DNA from: Lepidostoma basale
Lineage: Eukaryota > Arthropoda > Insecta > Trichoptera > Lepidostomatidae
Assembly (NCBI GenBank): GCA_022606425.2
Contig: JAHDVF020001503.1
Coordinates: forward strand, 186,001-250,000
DNA length: 64,000 nucleotides
Direction: 5' to 3'
The position numbers were made by a program, and so were the translations under genes. This document shows positions 28,471 through 39,041 of the stretch, piece after piece (the stretch's first letter is position 1; every line of letters begins with the position of its first letter). The notes under the pieces were generated by a model, which saw nothing but the letters and a program-made list of their open reading frames with translations, did no database searches and had not been told where the DNA came from.

Positions 28471-28906
28471 ATTTTTCAAAAAACAATATTTTATTTTTTG
28501 ACAAAATATTTGACATTCCCGTTTTCCATAGATCAAAGCCACATTCGTCGCAATCATAAAACAATTTTCTATGCAGTACAAACTAGGGGAATTCCCGGCA
28601 TTCGTTTCCCGCGCTTTTTCAAAAATGGAATGCCGCTTAAAAAAATATGGCGCGATTTAATGACTCGAAATTAAAAATGGAACCACGTCGCTCGCCCCCT
28701 CTCTCGGGGACATTAATGCCGATGGTCGTTTTGGCGGGAAAAAATAACGTGTAATGAATTCATAATTTTTATCTAAAAATCTAATTTAAATAGAATAATC
28801 TTTTAATTTCACACGAGATTGAGCCATCTAGGGGTCCTTTGAACCTCGCGACAGCGGACCTTTTTTATTAATGGTTGAGGTATTAATTTAAAATGAGCGG
28901 AGAGTC
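28471..28906. other. Unassigned DNA
   Basis: No gene or repeat recognised; contains G+C-richer patches near 28590-28750 (TTCCCGCGC, GGCGGGAAAA). Confidence 0.4.
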
Positions 28907-30112
28907 AGTAAGCTGACGCTGTCCTACTTGCAGACAACGAGCATGAACTACAAGTCCTGGTGAATAGTATGTATGAGGTATGCATGCGAAATGATCTGAT
29001 GATGAATGTTAATAAGTCTAAGTTAATGATTTTTGAAAAAGAAGAAACCATGACGGTCTGCAACATTAGCGTGAATGGTGAAAATTTGAAGCAAGTAGTT
29101 GAGTTCGTGTATTTAGGTAGAATGTTTACAGTGGAGAGGGATATTGAAAGAAGGGTTGGGGCAGGCAACAAAGTGAATGGTGCACTTAAAGTTGTCATCG
29201 CAAACAAAAATCTATCCATGAAGCTAAAATCGCAGTGCACAATGGTGTTATTCTACCGGCCCTAATGTATGGAAGCGAAGCATGAAGGCACAAGAAGGAT
29301 AAAAGTAGAATAAATGCAGTAGAAATGAGATCTCTTAGACGAATGTGTGGAAAATCTGTATATGATAGAGTGTCAAATGCAAGTATAAGAAGTGAATATG
29401 GTGCGAATGAAAGTGTTATGAACAAATGGGGTTCAAAAGGGTAGTAGGGCTACGATGGGGTATGTTTTGCTGAACAACATACTATCAAGTCCAACTCTCT
29501 AGCGTCCACGAGAGGTCTTTTAAAGACCCCGCGAACCCCGGGCAATGTGGCACATATTACTTAGTGCCATAGCAGATAGAGAGAGGACGAATGGCGAGCT
29601 TCCAGCGCCATAAAACTGGATACACCCAGCTAAGGGAAAGTAACCCCGACAGAAAATCCAGCAGAGAAGGCAAGGGGATACCACTCTGGATAGTTTCCCC
29701 AGGTCATCACCATGAGACCTACTCAAGGGTAATAGTCAACGTTAGGGAGACCTGACAGGACACAGAACGAAGAAGAAGAAGAAGATGAACAAAATAATGA
29801 AAGATTCATTAAGATGGTTTGGACACATGGAGAGAATGAGTGAAGACAGAATGGTAAAGAAGGTATATGTAAACGCCGTGAACGGATCTAGAAATAGAAT
29901 CGGAGAACCGAGGAAAACGTGGCACGGTCAAATCAATCAAATATTAAATTTCGGTCACGTGAGGAGTCGGAGAAATCGACGTGCGTGCATGAAAAGATGA
30001 ATGAATGTAGAGGAATCGAGAGAGGTATGTACCGAACATTGTGGCGTTCCATTCTTTCTGTCTACCCCTCCGGTGAGACGGCGTGATGGTTAGTAAGTTA
30101 ATTAGTTTGTTT
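28907..30112 (+). mobile_element. LINE-A2 copy, split by SINE-D
   Basis: It starts just after the RT catalytic site (LLADNEHELQVLVNSMYEVC), then RNDLMMNVNKSKLMIFEKEE and NISVNGENLKQVVEFVYLGR. SINE-D interrupts it at ESVMNK (29427-29784). It resumes with MNKIMKDSLRWFGHMERMSE and ends CCCC-TCCG-GTG, TGATGGTTAGTAAG. Frameshifts are present. Confidence 0.85.
29427..29784 (+). mobile_element. SINE-D copy with 9-bp TSD
   Basis: A 358-bp insert shares its last 60 or so bases with LINE-D (ACTCAAGGGTAATAGTCAAC, GAGACCTGACAGGACACAGA, GAAGAAGAAG tail). The rest is unrelated to LINE-D (GTAGTAGGGCTACGATGGGG, CCCCGCGAACCCCGGGCAA). ATGAACAAA is duplicated at 29418-29426 and 29785-29793. No convincing tRNA-like promoter boxes are visible, so the head type is open. 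LINE-D RT is the likely mobiliser. Confidence 0.82.
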
Positions 30113-30124
30113 TGTTTACAATAT

Positions 30125-30525
30125 TAAAGCATATTACATCTTTGTTTTGAATGTATACAAATACTTGTAGACAAATTCTGAATTTTACCCATTACGGGTC
30201 AATCATTAAAAATTAATTGTATCTCAATAGAGACGAAGATGTAAATTATTTAAAACAGAATATGGTGGTCGAGACGTTTACAGGACTTATGACCTGTCAT
30301 TGGTTGGGTTAAGCGATCGCTTTATGTAATACAACATTCCCCGTTTCGCCCTTCTTACACCACTTCTGACAATTATTTTGGAAAGATGTTTATATGTTAC
30401 TATGTTGTGAAACGTTTCACATATTTTAGTTCAATCTACACTAGCGCCATCTATTATTCTGTTTCCAAATAATTTAGACCTTCGTCTCTATTGATATACA
30501 ATTAATTCACGAAGCATATTATTAT
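30125..30525 (+). mobile_element. P2 element
   Basis: It carries TGTATCTCAATAGAGACGAA, TACAGGACTTATGACCTGTC and CTACACTAGCGCCATCTATT. It closes with the inverted TTCGTCTCTATTGATATACA. It is a divergent subfamily, closest to 42444-42740 (GCGATCGCTTTATG). Confidence 0.78.
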
Positions 30526-30754
30526 TATGATTACCAGGAAAGAGTTTGGATGTATTCGTCTCTGTCTACCTCCCACGGGATACGACGAGATGTGGAGATA
30601 TGTTCGAAGATGAAAAGGGTAACCCACCCCCCCTCCAAAGATTGTGGGCGGAGTCTGTCTGGTGTCAACTGATCTTTCTTTCCTCTCAATTGGTTGCAGG
30701 ATCTGCGATTTAGCACTCCCAGACTCCCTCCATCACAATTAACTTAGCACAGGG

Positions 30755-31822
30755 TTGACAGCAAACATGTACTCGTATGGAAGTGAAAATTGGACCTGGC
30801 AAAAAAACGAAAGTAGGATAAATGCCGTAAAAATGAGATCACTGAGAAGAATGTGCAGAAAAACGATATATGATAGAATACAGAACGACGAAATAAGGAA
30901 GAAATGTAAGGCAGATGATTTCTTCGTCAGTAAAATTAAAAAAGGATACCTGAGATGGCTTAATAATAATAATATGCTAACTTTTAAAGCGCCGTTTTTG
31001 TGATGTAATCACCTCAAGGGCGCATTAAGACGTGTTTTAAATATAAAAATCTAAATGTGACCGCTTAAAAAACGATCGGTTTAAAAGTATAGTAGAACAA
31101 AGTATAAATGTTTAAATTGGGTATGAAATATGAAAAAGATGGGTTTTCAATTTAGATCTGAAATCTGTCGGATCATTTATGCATCTAAGGTGTGAAGGGA
31201 GATTGTTCCAAGCTGATGGACCGGCTACCGCGAACGCTCGATCCCCGAAATTTGTACTGGGGCAACGCTTCGGCTCAACTAATCTTCCTATTGCTGAGGA
31301 GTTTGCCGAGCGAAGTGTGGATTTCCGTGAATTTAGGCTGTCCGTTATACAGAGTTCAGATATATAACTTGGCGCCATTCCATGTAGCGCTTTGAAGACT
31401 GTCCAGCAGAGTTTATACTGGATTCTTTCAGGACTTTTAAGCCAGTGAAGTTCTTTGAGATGTTGTGTTATATGTGACTTTTTTGGAATGCCTTTAATGA
31501 ACCTTGCTGCTGCATTGAACGCAGATTGAAGTTTGTTTAATTGTTGTTTTGGAATGTTTGCATAAATTCCATTACAATAATCAAGTCGTGACACAACGAA
31601 GCAATTTACAAGAGTTTTGAAAGTGTCATGGGGAATACTCCTTTTGACGGATTTTAATCGTCTTAGGTGGAAGAAACTAGCGCTGACCGTGTTATTAATT
31701 TGGGATTTTAGAGACAGATTTGCGTCAAGATAAACACCAAGAAGCTTTGTTGAGTTTTTGGGAACGGCTTGGACATATGAAACGAATTGTCGAGTGAAGA
31801 ATGTATGAAAAACTGATTGTTA
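30755..31822 (+). mobile_element. LINE-A3 copy, split by LINE-C
   Basis: YGSENWTWQKNESRINAVKM, MCRKTIYDRIQNDEIRKKCK and KIKKGYLRW run to 30961. After the LINE-C insert the frame resumes with LGHMKRIVE. It ends without the usual terminus. Confidence 0.8.
30962..31765 (-). mobile_element. LINE-C copy nested in LINE-A3
   Basis: The minus-strand 160-residue frame (31112-31594) reads SRLDYCNGIYANIPKQQLNK, FNAAARFIKGIPKKSHITQH, LKELHWLKSPERIQYKLCW and FGDRAFAVAGPSAWNNLPSH, an L2/CR1-type RT terminus. Upstream codons (KLLGVYLDANLSLKSQINNT) extend to 31765. The tail is (ATT)n. TSD GGCTT lies at 30957-30961 and 31766-31770. Confidence 0.88.
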
Positions 31823-31828
31823 AGTTTT

Positions 31829-32060
31829 TTTTTTAAAGGAACATGGAAGTTCCCGCCACATACCCGAGGCTGTTATAGGGCGTAGCGGCGCCCTTTTATC
31901 AGCCTCGCTCGTACACTCCCTGGGCCTGTGCCCGGTCCATCCGGGAATGACATTTAAAGACGGCAACACCAAGGGGGTGCCAGACCACATTTAATCTACT
32001 CCATCCTACTTCTATGCTCCGCTGTACTTTATTGAATAAATAAACATAATATATAATACA
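31829..32060 (-). mobile_element. R1 LINE-like 3' end with poly(A)
   Basis: Antisense sequence with a poly(A) tail (TTTTTTTTTT at 31829-31838) shares a hairpin-rich terminus and upstream codons (SRLNVVWHPLGVAVF) with 62137-62350 (LNWVKRGLDTLLLSFW). It is probably the 3' end of an unrecognised LINE family. Confidence 0.5.
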
Positions 32061-32187
32061 TGAACATTTTAGGAACATTATATAAAAGATAAAAGAATGA
32101 TACACCACAGGAATATACAGCGGGAAGAACAGGAGAGGCAGAGAAGACAAATGCGGGATGAAAAAAAAAATGACTGATTGTTTGTTA

Positions 32188-32311
32188 AGCTATTATATTG
32201 ATTCTCCAGACATGTGTTTTATTGTTACGTGAATTCTACACCAGACCAAAGACAGTGTGACAATCACACTGCCGTCGCCGGGAATCGAACCCGGGACATT
32301 CGGAATGGCAG
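32188..32311 (-). mobile_element. SINE-S1 fragment with tRNA-like B box
   Basis: On the minus strand CCCGGGTTCGATTCCCGG (32278-32295) is a good Pol III B box. It is followed by the SINE-S1 body CAGTGTGATTGTCACACTG and GAATTCACGTAACAATAAA. The A-box half is missing; the 5' side runs into LINE-B sequence. Confidence 0.75.
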
Positions 32312-32433
32312 TCAGGTATCTTTATATGAGGGAGTATGGTATCCGTGGCTCTATCCCACGACATTTCTTTTGGGGACCAACTCTCTGCAGCTTCCTAGAG
32401 ATGGGCATCTCATAACCCATTATTTTAAATACG
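32312..32433 (+). mobile_element. LINE-B fragment
   Basis: Codons RYLYMREYG, PWLYPTTFLLGTNSLQL and RDGHLITHYF are recognisable with deletions. It is bounded by SINE-S1 and P4. Confidence 0.72.
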
Positions 32434-32520
32434 ATTGAAAATGTCCGCTTTCTAGAAGGTTTATTATATTTTATGTTAATAACTTGTTTCGCTTGTCTAA
32501 GGCATTATCAAATGTCTGTT
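32434..32520 (-). repeat. P4 fragment
   Basis: The reverse complement reads TTGATAATGCC-TTAGAC-AAGCGAAAC, the P4 core also seen at 39.4 and 43.5 kb. Confidence 0.6.
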
Positions 32521-32542
32521 TTTTTTTATCAAGTAACGTTTT

Positions 32543-32962
32543 ATTATTCTTTTAATAGATCTGACGATCTGTGACATAAAAATGATGTCTCGTTGGATGA
32601 TGTCCTTAGGCGTCTTCCAGGTGGGTCGTATCCGGAGGGGATTTCGTAAGCGGCTGTATATACAAGTCTGTCACTATCCATTCGGGCTACATGGTCCCTC
32701 CAGTATCTCCACTGAACGATATCCTCTATTTAGCTTATTTTTCTTATGTCTACGTTGCGGACACAATCTTGGAGAGTTTTCCAGTAGTGGATATTAAGAC
32801 CATCATTTCAGATGTTATTAGTAGTCCCTTGGTTCGCACAGTGTCAGCCCACGTCTCCACAGCGTACGTCATGATAGGTCGCACGCATGTCTTATAGATT
32901 CTGATCTTGCTGTCAATACGCACGTGCTTGTTCTCCCAGACCAGATTCTTCAGATATCCATT
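32543..32962 (-). mobile_element. RTE-H 3' fragment
   Basis: It matches 8655-9055 throughout (shared TAATAGATCTGACGATCTGT and GTGCTTGTTCTCCCAGACCA-type ends). Antisense coding includes YWRDHVARMDSDRLVYTAAY with a TWKTPKDIIQ-like block. Confidence 0.62.
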
Positions 32963-32964
32963 TT

Positions 32965-33075
32965 CATTCGTATCAATCGTACATATTTATGACACATTCG
33001 TCTAAGAGATTCTATTTCTACTGCATTTATCCTGGTGCCATCCTTTGCCATTTCCATGATTTACCACCATACATA
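32965..33075 (-). mobile_element. LINE-A2 internal scrap
   Basis: Antisense codons for INAVEIESLRRMC and MYGGKSW-type residues; degraded. Confidence 0.55.
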
Positions 33076-33090
33076 ATTTTTATTTATTTA

Positions 33091-33597
33091 CTTAACTAAC
33101 TAACTAACTAACTAACCATCACGCCGTCTCCCCGAAGAGGTAAGCACAAGGAATGGACTGCCACACTTTTCTTTCCTGACATATTTCTCTCGCTTCCTCA
33201 ACATTCATACATCGTGTCATGCACGCGCGTCGATTTCTCTGACTCCTCACATGGCCGACATTCAATATTTGATTTATTTGATCGTGCCACGTTTTCCTCG
33301 GTCTTCCTCTATTTCTGGTTCCATTTACATCATTAGCATATAATTTTTTTACCATTCTTTCTTCATTCATTCTTTCCATATGTCCAAACCATCTTAATGA
33401 TCCTTTCATTATTTTGTTCATGACACCATCATTCGCACCGCATTCACTTCTTATATTTTCATTCGGCACTCTATCATACACAGAGTACCCACACATTCTT
33501 CTAAGAGATCTCATTTCAACTGCATTTATTCTACTTTCATCCTTCTTTGCCAGTTCCATGCTTCGCTTCCATACATAAGGGTCGCTAGAAGAACACC
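33091..33597 (-). mobile_element. LINE-A2 3' copy with TSD
   Basis: The minus-strand ORF 33119-33559 covers KKDESRINAVEMRSLRRMCG through SVYDRVPNENIRSECGANDG, RPRKTWHDQINQILNV and SIPCAYLFGETA-stop. TSD ATTTATTTA lies at 33082-33090 and 33598-33606. The tail is (GTTA)n. Confidence 0.88.
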
Positions 33598-33606
33598 ATT
33601 TATTTA

Positions 33607-33850
33607 ATAAAGTTGTAAAAAATTACAGAAACATTTTACAACTTATAAAACAACATTCTATAAACAATTTCTAATATAAAAAAAACACAAATGAAAAAAA
33701 AAAAAAACTTAAAAACATCGGTACTTACAACAACTTTAAACATCGGTACTTATAAAAACAACATTTTATAAACACTTAATAATATAAAAAAAAAACATAA
33801 ATGAAAAAAAACCATCAAAAACCTTAAACATCGGTACTGACAACATATTT
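33607..33850. repeat. A-rich tandem duplication, two units of about 105 bp
   Basis: CTTATAAAA-CAACATT-TATAAACA, AATATAAAAAAAA and ACATCGGTACT recur about 105 bp apart (from 33638 and 33748). Non-coding. The rest up to 34128 has no recognised feature. Confidence 0.6.
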
Positions 33851-34128
33851 AAACCATTTTCGACGAAAGATCTCTTACGAGTACATAGAAAATTTGATTA
33901 TATAACATTTTCCTGATAACCCTGTACTGCAGATAGGGTCCCGGTAAACGACTCGGTGAACAAGAAGTCATGTCACCGCCTATAAATCTTCTATTCTTCT
34001 CATTGCAGGGGGGTGGGCTCCTAGAATGGCGAAGAATAGGGCTGAAGAGTAGTAACTACCCCATCGTTGTGACCTGCGTTACGAGAATTAATATCATTTC
34101 AATTATTACATATATAAAATATTATATG

Positions 34129-34385
34129 TTATTAACAAAATAATGAAAGGATCGTTAAGATGGTTTGGACACATGGAAAGTATGAATGAAGAAAGAATGG
34201 TAAAATAGAATATGTTAACGATGGAAATATAACTAGAAACAGAATCGGAAGACGGAGGAAAACGTAGCACGATCAAATAAATCAAATATTGAATGTCGGC
34301 CACGTGAGGAGTCAGAGAAATCGACGTGCGTTCATGACACGATGTATGAATGTTGAGAAAGCGAGAGAAATATGTCACGAACGCC
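34129..34385 (+). mobile_element. LINE-A2 internal fragment
   Basis: INKIMKGSLRWFGHMESMNE, then RNRIGRRRKT and NVGHVRSQRNRRAFMTRCMN VEKAREICHE, stopping at 34385 where antisense LINE-A3 begins. Confidence 0.75.
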
Positions 34386-34990
34386 CGTCAATCGTTCCCA
34401 CTTCGAACATGGCCGCGTTTCGTAAATTGATTAATTTGGTCATGCCATGTCTTCCTTGGCCTTTCAGACTCTTTTTCCATTCACAACAACAACAACAAAC
34501 CATCACGCCGTTTCGCCACAGGGGTAGGCAGAGAGAATGGACCGCCACACTACTCTATCCTGGCACACCTCTCTAGCTTCCTCCACATTCATACATCGAG
34601 TCATACACGCACGTCGATTCTTCCGGCTTCTGACATGACCAACTTTTAATATTAGATTAATTTGGTCATGCCATGTTTTCCTCGGTCTACCTCGACTCCT
34701 TACTCCATTTACATTGTTAACGTATACTTTTTTAACCATTATTTCTTCACCCATGCGCTCCATATGTCCGAACCAACGCAGCGAACCTTTCATAATTTTA
34801 TTCATAATACCTTCTTTCGCTCTACATTCCTTCCTAATATCGCTCTACATTTCCATTCACACTTCTTGTATATATTTTTTTTAAGCCTTCTTCCCTCATC
34901 CATTCGTTCCATATGTCCAAATCATCTTAGTGACCCTTTCTTAATTTTATTTATCACGCATTCATCCGCCTTACATTACGTTCTAGATCT
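34386..34990 (-). mobile_element. LINE-A3 fragment, split by LINE-A1
   Basis: Antisense A3 codons (NLRNAAMFEVGTID-like end, HDQINQFTK, VNGKRV) occupy 34386-34484. They resume at 34850 with KKYIQEV, RMDEGRR-type and MIWTYGTN-type codons to 34990. Outer ends are truncated. Confidence 0.7.
34485..34849 (-). mobile_element. LINE-A1 nested in LINE-A3, 11-bp TSD
   Basis: It starts with the antisense (TTG)n tail and holds ORF 34503-34805 (MNKIMKGSLRWFGHMERMGE through SAYPCGETA-stop). The perfect TSD TTTCCATTCAC lies at 34474-34484 and 34850-34860. At its 5' end CGCTCTACA is a repeat of its own bases 20-30 bp away, suggesting template slippage as synthesis finished. Confidence 0.9.
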
Positions 34991-35400
34991 ATGTGGTCTG
35001 TTCTTCAGAGTGTTGCTCCTCCTGTGAGGTAGACTCCCAGCTGTCCTTCCATCTTTTAGGAGGTCTTCCACGAGGACGAGTCCCATGAGGCTGATAATGC
35101 AATGCAATATAGGGGAGTCTGGTGGTGTCCATTCTTTGAACATGACCGTACCAGTCCCTTTTGCGCTGTCTGCTCCATCTTATAATATCCTCAACCTCAC
35201 ATATCTATCTTATTCTGGTGTTCCTCACACGATACCTCAGTGTCTTGCCTGCTATCGTCCTCAGTGTCTTCATCTCGGAAGTCCTCAAAACTTGTTTGTT
35301 CCTTACTGTGTTAGCCCTTGCTTCGACGCCATATGTTATTATTGGTCTTACGCACGCTTTACAGATTCTCACCTTACTCTTAATTCTAAAGTCAGCCGTA
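34991..35400 (-). mobile_element. LINE-I RTE-like RT fragment
   Basis: Antisense codons include KSKVRICKACVRPIITYGVE, LRTSEMKTLRTIAGKTL and RYRVRNTRI, the RTE thumb block (YGxE, MKTLRxIxGKT). It ends in a GRPPK-like region near 35050. Confidence 0.62.
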
Positions 35401-35489
35401 AAACTTATTTTAAATTAATATATACATATATATTTTTTTAATATTCAGTGTATTGATAAATAACAAATTATATTTTCATGACGTATTTC

Positions 35490-36945
35490 TATATCTAACT
35501 AACTAACTAACTAATTATCAAGCCGTCTCCCCGGAGGGGTAGGCAGAAATAATGGACTGCCACACTTTTTTTTCTGACATATTTTTCAATTCGCTTCCAC
35601 AACATAAATACATCGTGTCATGCACGCGCGTCGATTTCTCTGATTCCTCACGTGGCCGACATTCTATATTTGATTTATCTGATCGTGCCACGTTTTCCTC
35701 GGTCTTTCTCTATTTCTAGATCCATTCACATCGTCAACATATACTTTTTTTTACCATTCATTCTTCATTCATTCTTTCCATGTGTCCAAACCATCTGTGT
35801 CCAGATCATCTATGAGAGTAGGCTGACTTTTCGTGCACATGTTGAGAGGATTTGTGGCACTGCACTGAAGATGTTGGGCTTCATCGTCCGGACCGGCAGA
35901 GTTTTCAGAGATCCCAATGTGCTCAGAGTCCTATACAACGCATTGGTTCGGAGCAGACTCGAAAGTGGTTCTGTGATATGGAGTCCTCACGAGGCGAGAT
36001 ATTCCATTATGCTGGAGAGGGTTCAGAAAATTTTTTTGAGGTATCTCTACATGAGGGAGTATGGTAGCTATCCTTGGCTCTATCCCACGGCATTTCTTTT
36101 GGGAATGCTCGGAACCAATTCTCTACAGCTTCGAAGAGATGGACATCTAATTACCCATTTCTTTAGATTAATTAGGGGATACTTCGAGAACTCAGCCGTA
36201 CTGGAGGGTGTTCGGCTTTTTGTCCCCGATAGATATCTCCGACAGCACAGATTGTTTTACCTACCGGCTGCCAGAACCAATCTGCCTCTGGTGACACCGG
36301 TGGGAAGAGCAATTAGTCTGCTGAACGCGGTCTCCTCGGAGATCGACGTCTTTCATGTTAGTGAAAGTACGTTCAGAAGGCAAATACTCTTAATTCTGGA
36401 GAGTATCTTGTCTTCCTAATGTTGAACCATCTCTCATTCGTTTCTGGTAGTATACTATACATAATATATTATTTTACCTGTTCTCAATAGATGCCTTAAA
36501 AATAAATTTTGTAATGTCTGTTGATGAAATAAACTGATTTGATTTGATTTGATTTGATTTAATGATCCTTTCATTATTTTGTTCATTACATCGTCATTCA
36601 CACCGCATACACTTCTTATATTTTCATTCGACACTCTACAATACAGAAAGATACATTCGTCCAAGAGATCTCATTTCTATTGTATGTGTTCCACATTCAT
36701 CTTTCTTTTGCTAGCTCCATGCTTAGCTTCCATACATGAGGGTTGGTACAAGAACACCATTGTGCACTGCCATTCTAGCTTTTTTTGGATCGGTTTTTGT
36801 TTGCGATGCCAACTTTAAGTGCACCATTCACTCTGTTGCCTGCCCCAACCCTTCTTTCAATATCCCTCTCCACTGTGAAAATACTACCCAAATACACAAA
36901 CTCATCTACTTGCTCCAAATTTTCAATTTCTATTATATTTCTATA
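35490..36945 (-). mobile_element. LINE-A2 copy, split by LINE-B
   Basis: An antisense (GTTA)n tail at 35496-35515 leads into a TCCG stem-loop and codons up to HMERMNEE (35796). After LINE-B it resumes at 36560 with MNKIMKGSL, VSNENIRSVCG, ERRVGAGNRVNGALKVGIAN and NLEQVDEFVYLGSIF. Both halves join exactly at SLRWFGH. Confidence 0.85.
35797..36559 (+). mobile_element. LINE-B copy, best-preserved ORF
   Basis: The coding part (about 35810-36419) is the longest intact LINE-B frame: IIYESRLTFRAHVERICGTA, MLGFIVRTGRVFRDPNVLRV, SGSVIWSPHEARYSIMLERV, YGSYPWLYPTAFLLGMLGTN, VRLFVPDRYLRQ, RTNLPLVTPVGRAISLLNAV, SESTFRRQILLILES-stop. The catalytic RT motifs lie upstream and are missing. The 3' UTR ends in a clean (GATTT)n at 36536-36560. 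The first 50 residues of the open frame from 35652 are antisense LINE-A2 and not part of it. Confidence 0.9.
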
Positions 36946-37509
36946 TAATAGAATATGGTATATCCTTTTCTGTAATATAATTTTTATATACTTTTCACAA
37001 ATTGTCATTTTATTCGGCCATTAACTGCAGTCTTACCCTCGAAACCGAGAAGTGGTTTGCGTGGAGGGGGGAGAGATAACATTTCAAACTGTGGCGCGCG
37101 TACACGTTAAATTTCTGTGTTTCCTTTTTGACTGGAAAAAGGAAATAAGCATAAAGGAAACAGTTCTTAAAATATCATCGTTTTATTTAATTCTTAAGAA
37201 AATAACTAACCATTACGCCGTCTCCCGGATGGGATAGGCAGAAAAAATTGACCGGGACACTGTTCTTACCTGACATACTTCTCTGGATTCTTCAACATTC
37301 ATACATCGTGTCATGCACACACGTCGATTTCTTCGACTCCTGTGGCCGAAATTGAATATTTTATTGATTTGATCGTTCTACGTTTTCCTCGGACTTCCTA
37401 TATTTCTAGTTCCATTTATATCGTTGACATATACTTTTTTACCATAATTTATTCATTTATTCTTTCCATATGTCCAAACCATCTTAATGAATCTTTCATT
37501 ATTTTTTTT

Positions 37510-37805
37510 CTCCATATTTACAATCCAGGAATACTGATAGAACTAAATCTATACGTTCCGCATAGTTATAGCAGAGCAAGGGGGCATATATTATTATTTT
37601 ATGCCCCAAATTGCCGCACTAGGCCCTTTGAAGTTCTCCTGTATTGAAAACGATTCGTCTTTTAAATGAGGTTGCAAAAGAGATAGACCTCTTTGGATGC
37701 AATTATGGCGAATTCGTGAAAACCCTTACGATAAGGGCAGCAAGGAAATGGAAAGGCATATTCCTATTCATAAGGTTCTATGTATATTTCATTTAATATA
37801 TTTTT
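37510..37805 (+). mobile_element. LINE-B4 coding end
   Basis: With one frameshift the frame reads GILIELNLYVPHSYSRARGH, ILLFYAPNCRTRPFEVLLY, then LNEVAKEIDLFGCNYGEF. It is clearly homologous to LINE-B (LFVPDRYLRQ, LFYLPAARTNLPLV, LLNAVSSEIDVF) but distant. It is followed directly by the tail shared with SINE-S1. Confidence 0.6.
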
Positions 37806-37882
37806 TTTTCACCCTTTACATCGATTTGGCTCGCGCTGTAATGATGTAAGGAGTTTTTTCAACAAAATAATAATAATTATTT
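37806..37882 (+). mobile_element. 3' tail shared by LINE-B4 and SINE-S1
   Basis: CACCCTTTACATCGATTTGG, GCTCG-GCTGT, ATGATGTAA and (TAA)n match 60650-60712 at the end of SINE-S1. Here the tail follows LINE-B4 coding sequence, which suggests this LINE is the S1 partner. Confidence 0.6.
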
Positions 37883-37884
37883 CA

Positions 37885-39041
37885 AATTTTAATTGTATCT
37901 CAATAGAGACGAAGACGCAAACTGGAAACTGAACATGGATGATCAAGGTGTTTACAGGACTTATGACCTGTCATTGGTTGGGTTAAGCGCACGCTTTATG
38001 TAATTACAACATTCCCCATTCCACCTTTGTTATTTGTGATCATGCATGACAAATTTTTGGAAGATGTATATATACTTCAAAACCCATATTTATCTTCACG
38101 TGGCAGTTTCAGTCAGCCATCTATGTAGATTTGGTTGCACTAGTGAATTTTTTCCAGAATTAACCTATACAACCGACCCACTAACGCCATCTATGGAGAA
38201 TGATTTTCGGCATTTAGCAAACTACCTTATTAACACAATGTGAAGGCTGTTGACCAACATATTGTTAGAAGCCGCTAGGAGTATTATTCCATTCTATATG
38301 CCAGAGAATTTTTGACCAGAATATTTGAAGACCAAATATTTGTGAATGTATACTTATACAACAACAACAACAAAACCATCACGCCGTTTCCCCGCAGGGG
38401 TAGGCAGAGAGAATGGACCGCCACACTACTCTATCCTGGCACACCTCTCTAGCTTCCTCCACATTCATACATCGAGTCATACACGCACGTCGATTCTTCC
38501 GGCTTCTGACATGACCAACTTTTAATATTTGATTAATTTGGTCATGCCATGTTTTCCTCGGTCTACCTCGACTCCTTACTCCATTTACATTGTTAACGTT
38601 TACTTTTTTAACCATTCTTTCTTCACCCATGCGCTCCATATGTCCGAACCAACGAAGCGAACCTTTCATAATTTTGTTCATAATACCTTCTTTCGCTCTA
38701 CACTCTTTCCTAATATCAGCATTTGAGATTCTGTCGTACATCGTTCTACCGCACATACGTCTTAGGGACCTCATCTCTACCGCATTTATTCTGCTCTCAT
38801 CTTTCTTCTGCCAGTTCCATGCTTCGCTTCCATACATAAGGGTTGGAACCAGAACTCCATTGTGAACGGCCATTTTCGCTTTCATTGATAAATTCTTGTT
38901 TCCAAAAACTACTTATACCTGTATACAAATCCTGGATTTACACCAAAGGGTGGTTAATTCAAATGAGATGAATTTGAATTAACCACCCTTTGGTGTAAAT
39001 CCAGGATTTGTATACAGGTATAAGTATACATTCACAAATAA
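37885..39041. mobile_element. P2 element with perfect terminal palindrome, split by LINE-A1
   Basis: The P2 body (37889-38250) is followed by a palindrome whose arms of about 65 bp (through 38351 and 38919-38962, then 38970-39036) are nearly perfect inverted copies. They include AAATCCTGGATTTACACC and GTATACTTATAC. LINE-A1 was inserted later into the left arm. Confidence 0.78.
38360..38909 (-). mobile_element. LINE-A1 nested in P2
   Basis: Minus-strand ORF 38379-38885 (168 residues) starts at MKAKMAVHNGVLVPTLMYGS and ends SAYPCGETA-stop with a (TTG)n tail. TSD TACTTATAC lies at 38351-38359 and 38910-38918, of which TACTT may be microhomology. It is truncated within a few bases of the 3528-4072 copy. 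Confidence 0.9.

Noticed and set aside
35652..36419. 255-residue ORF as one protein
   Set aside because: The first 50 or so residues are antisense LINE-A2. Only the LINE-B part is meaningful.
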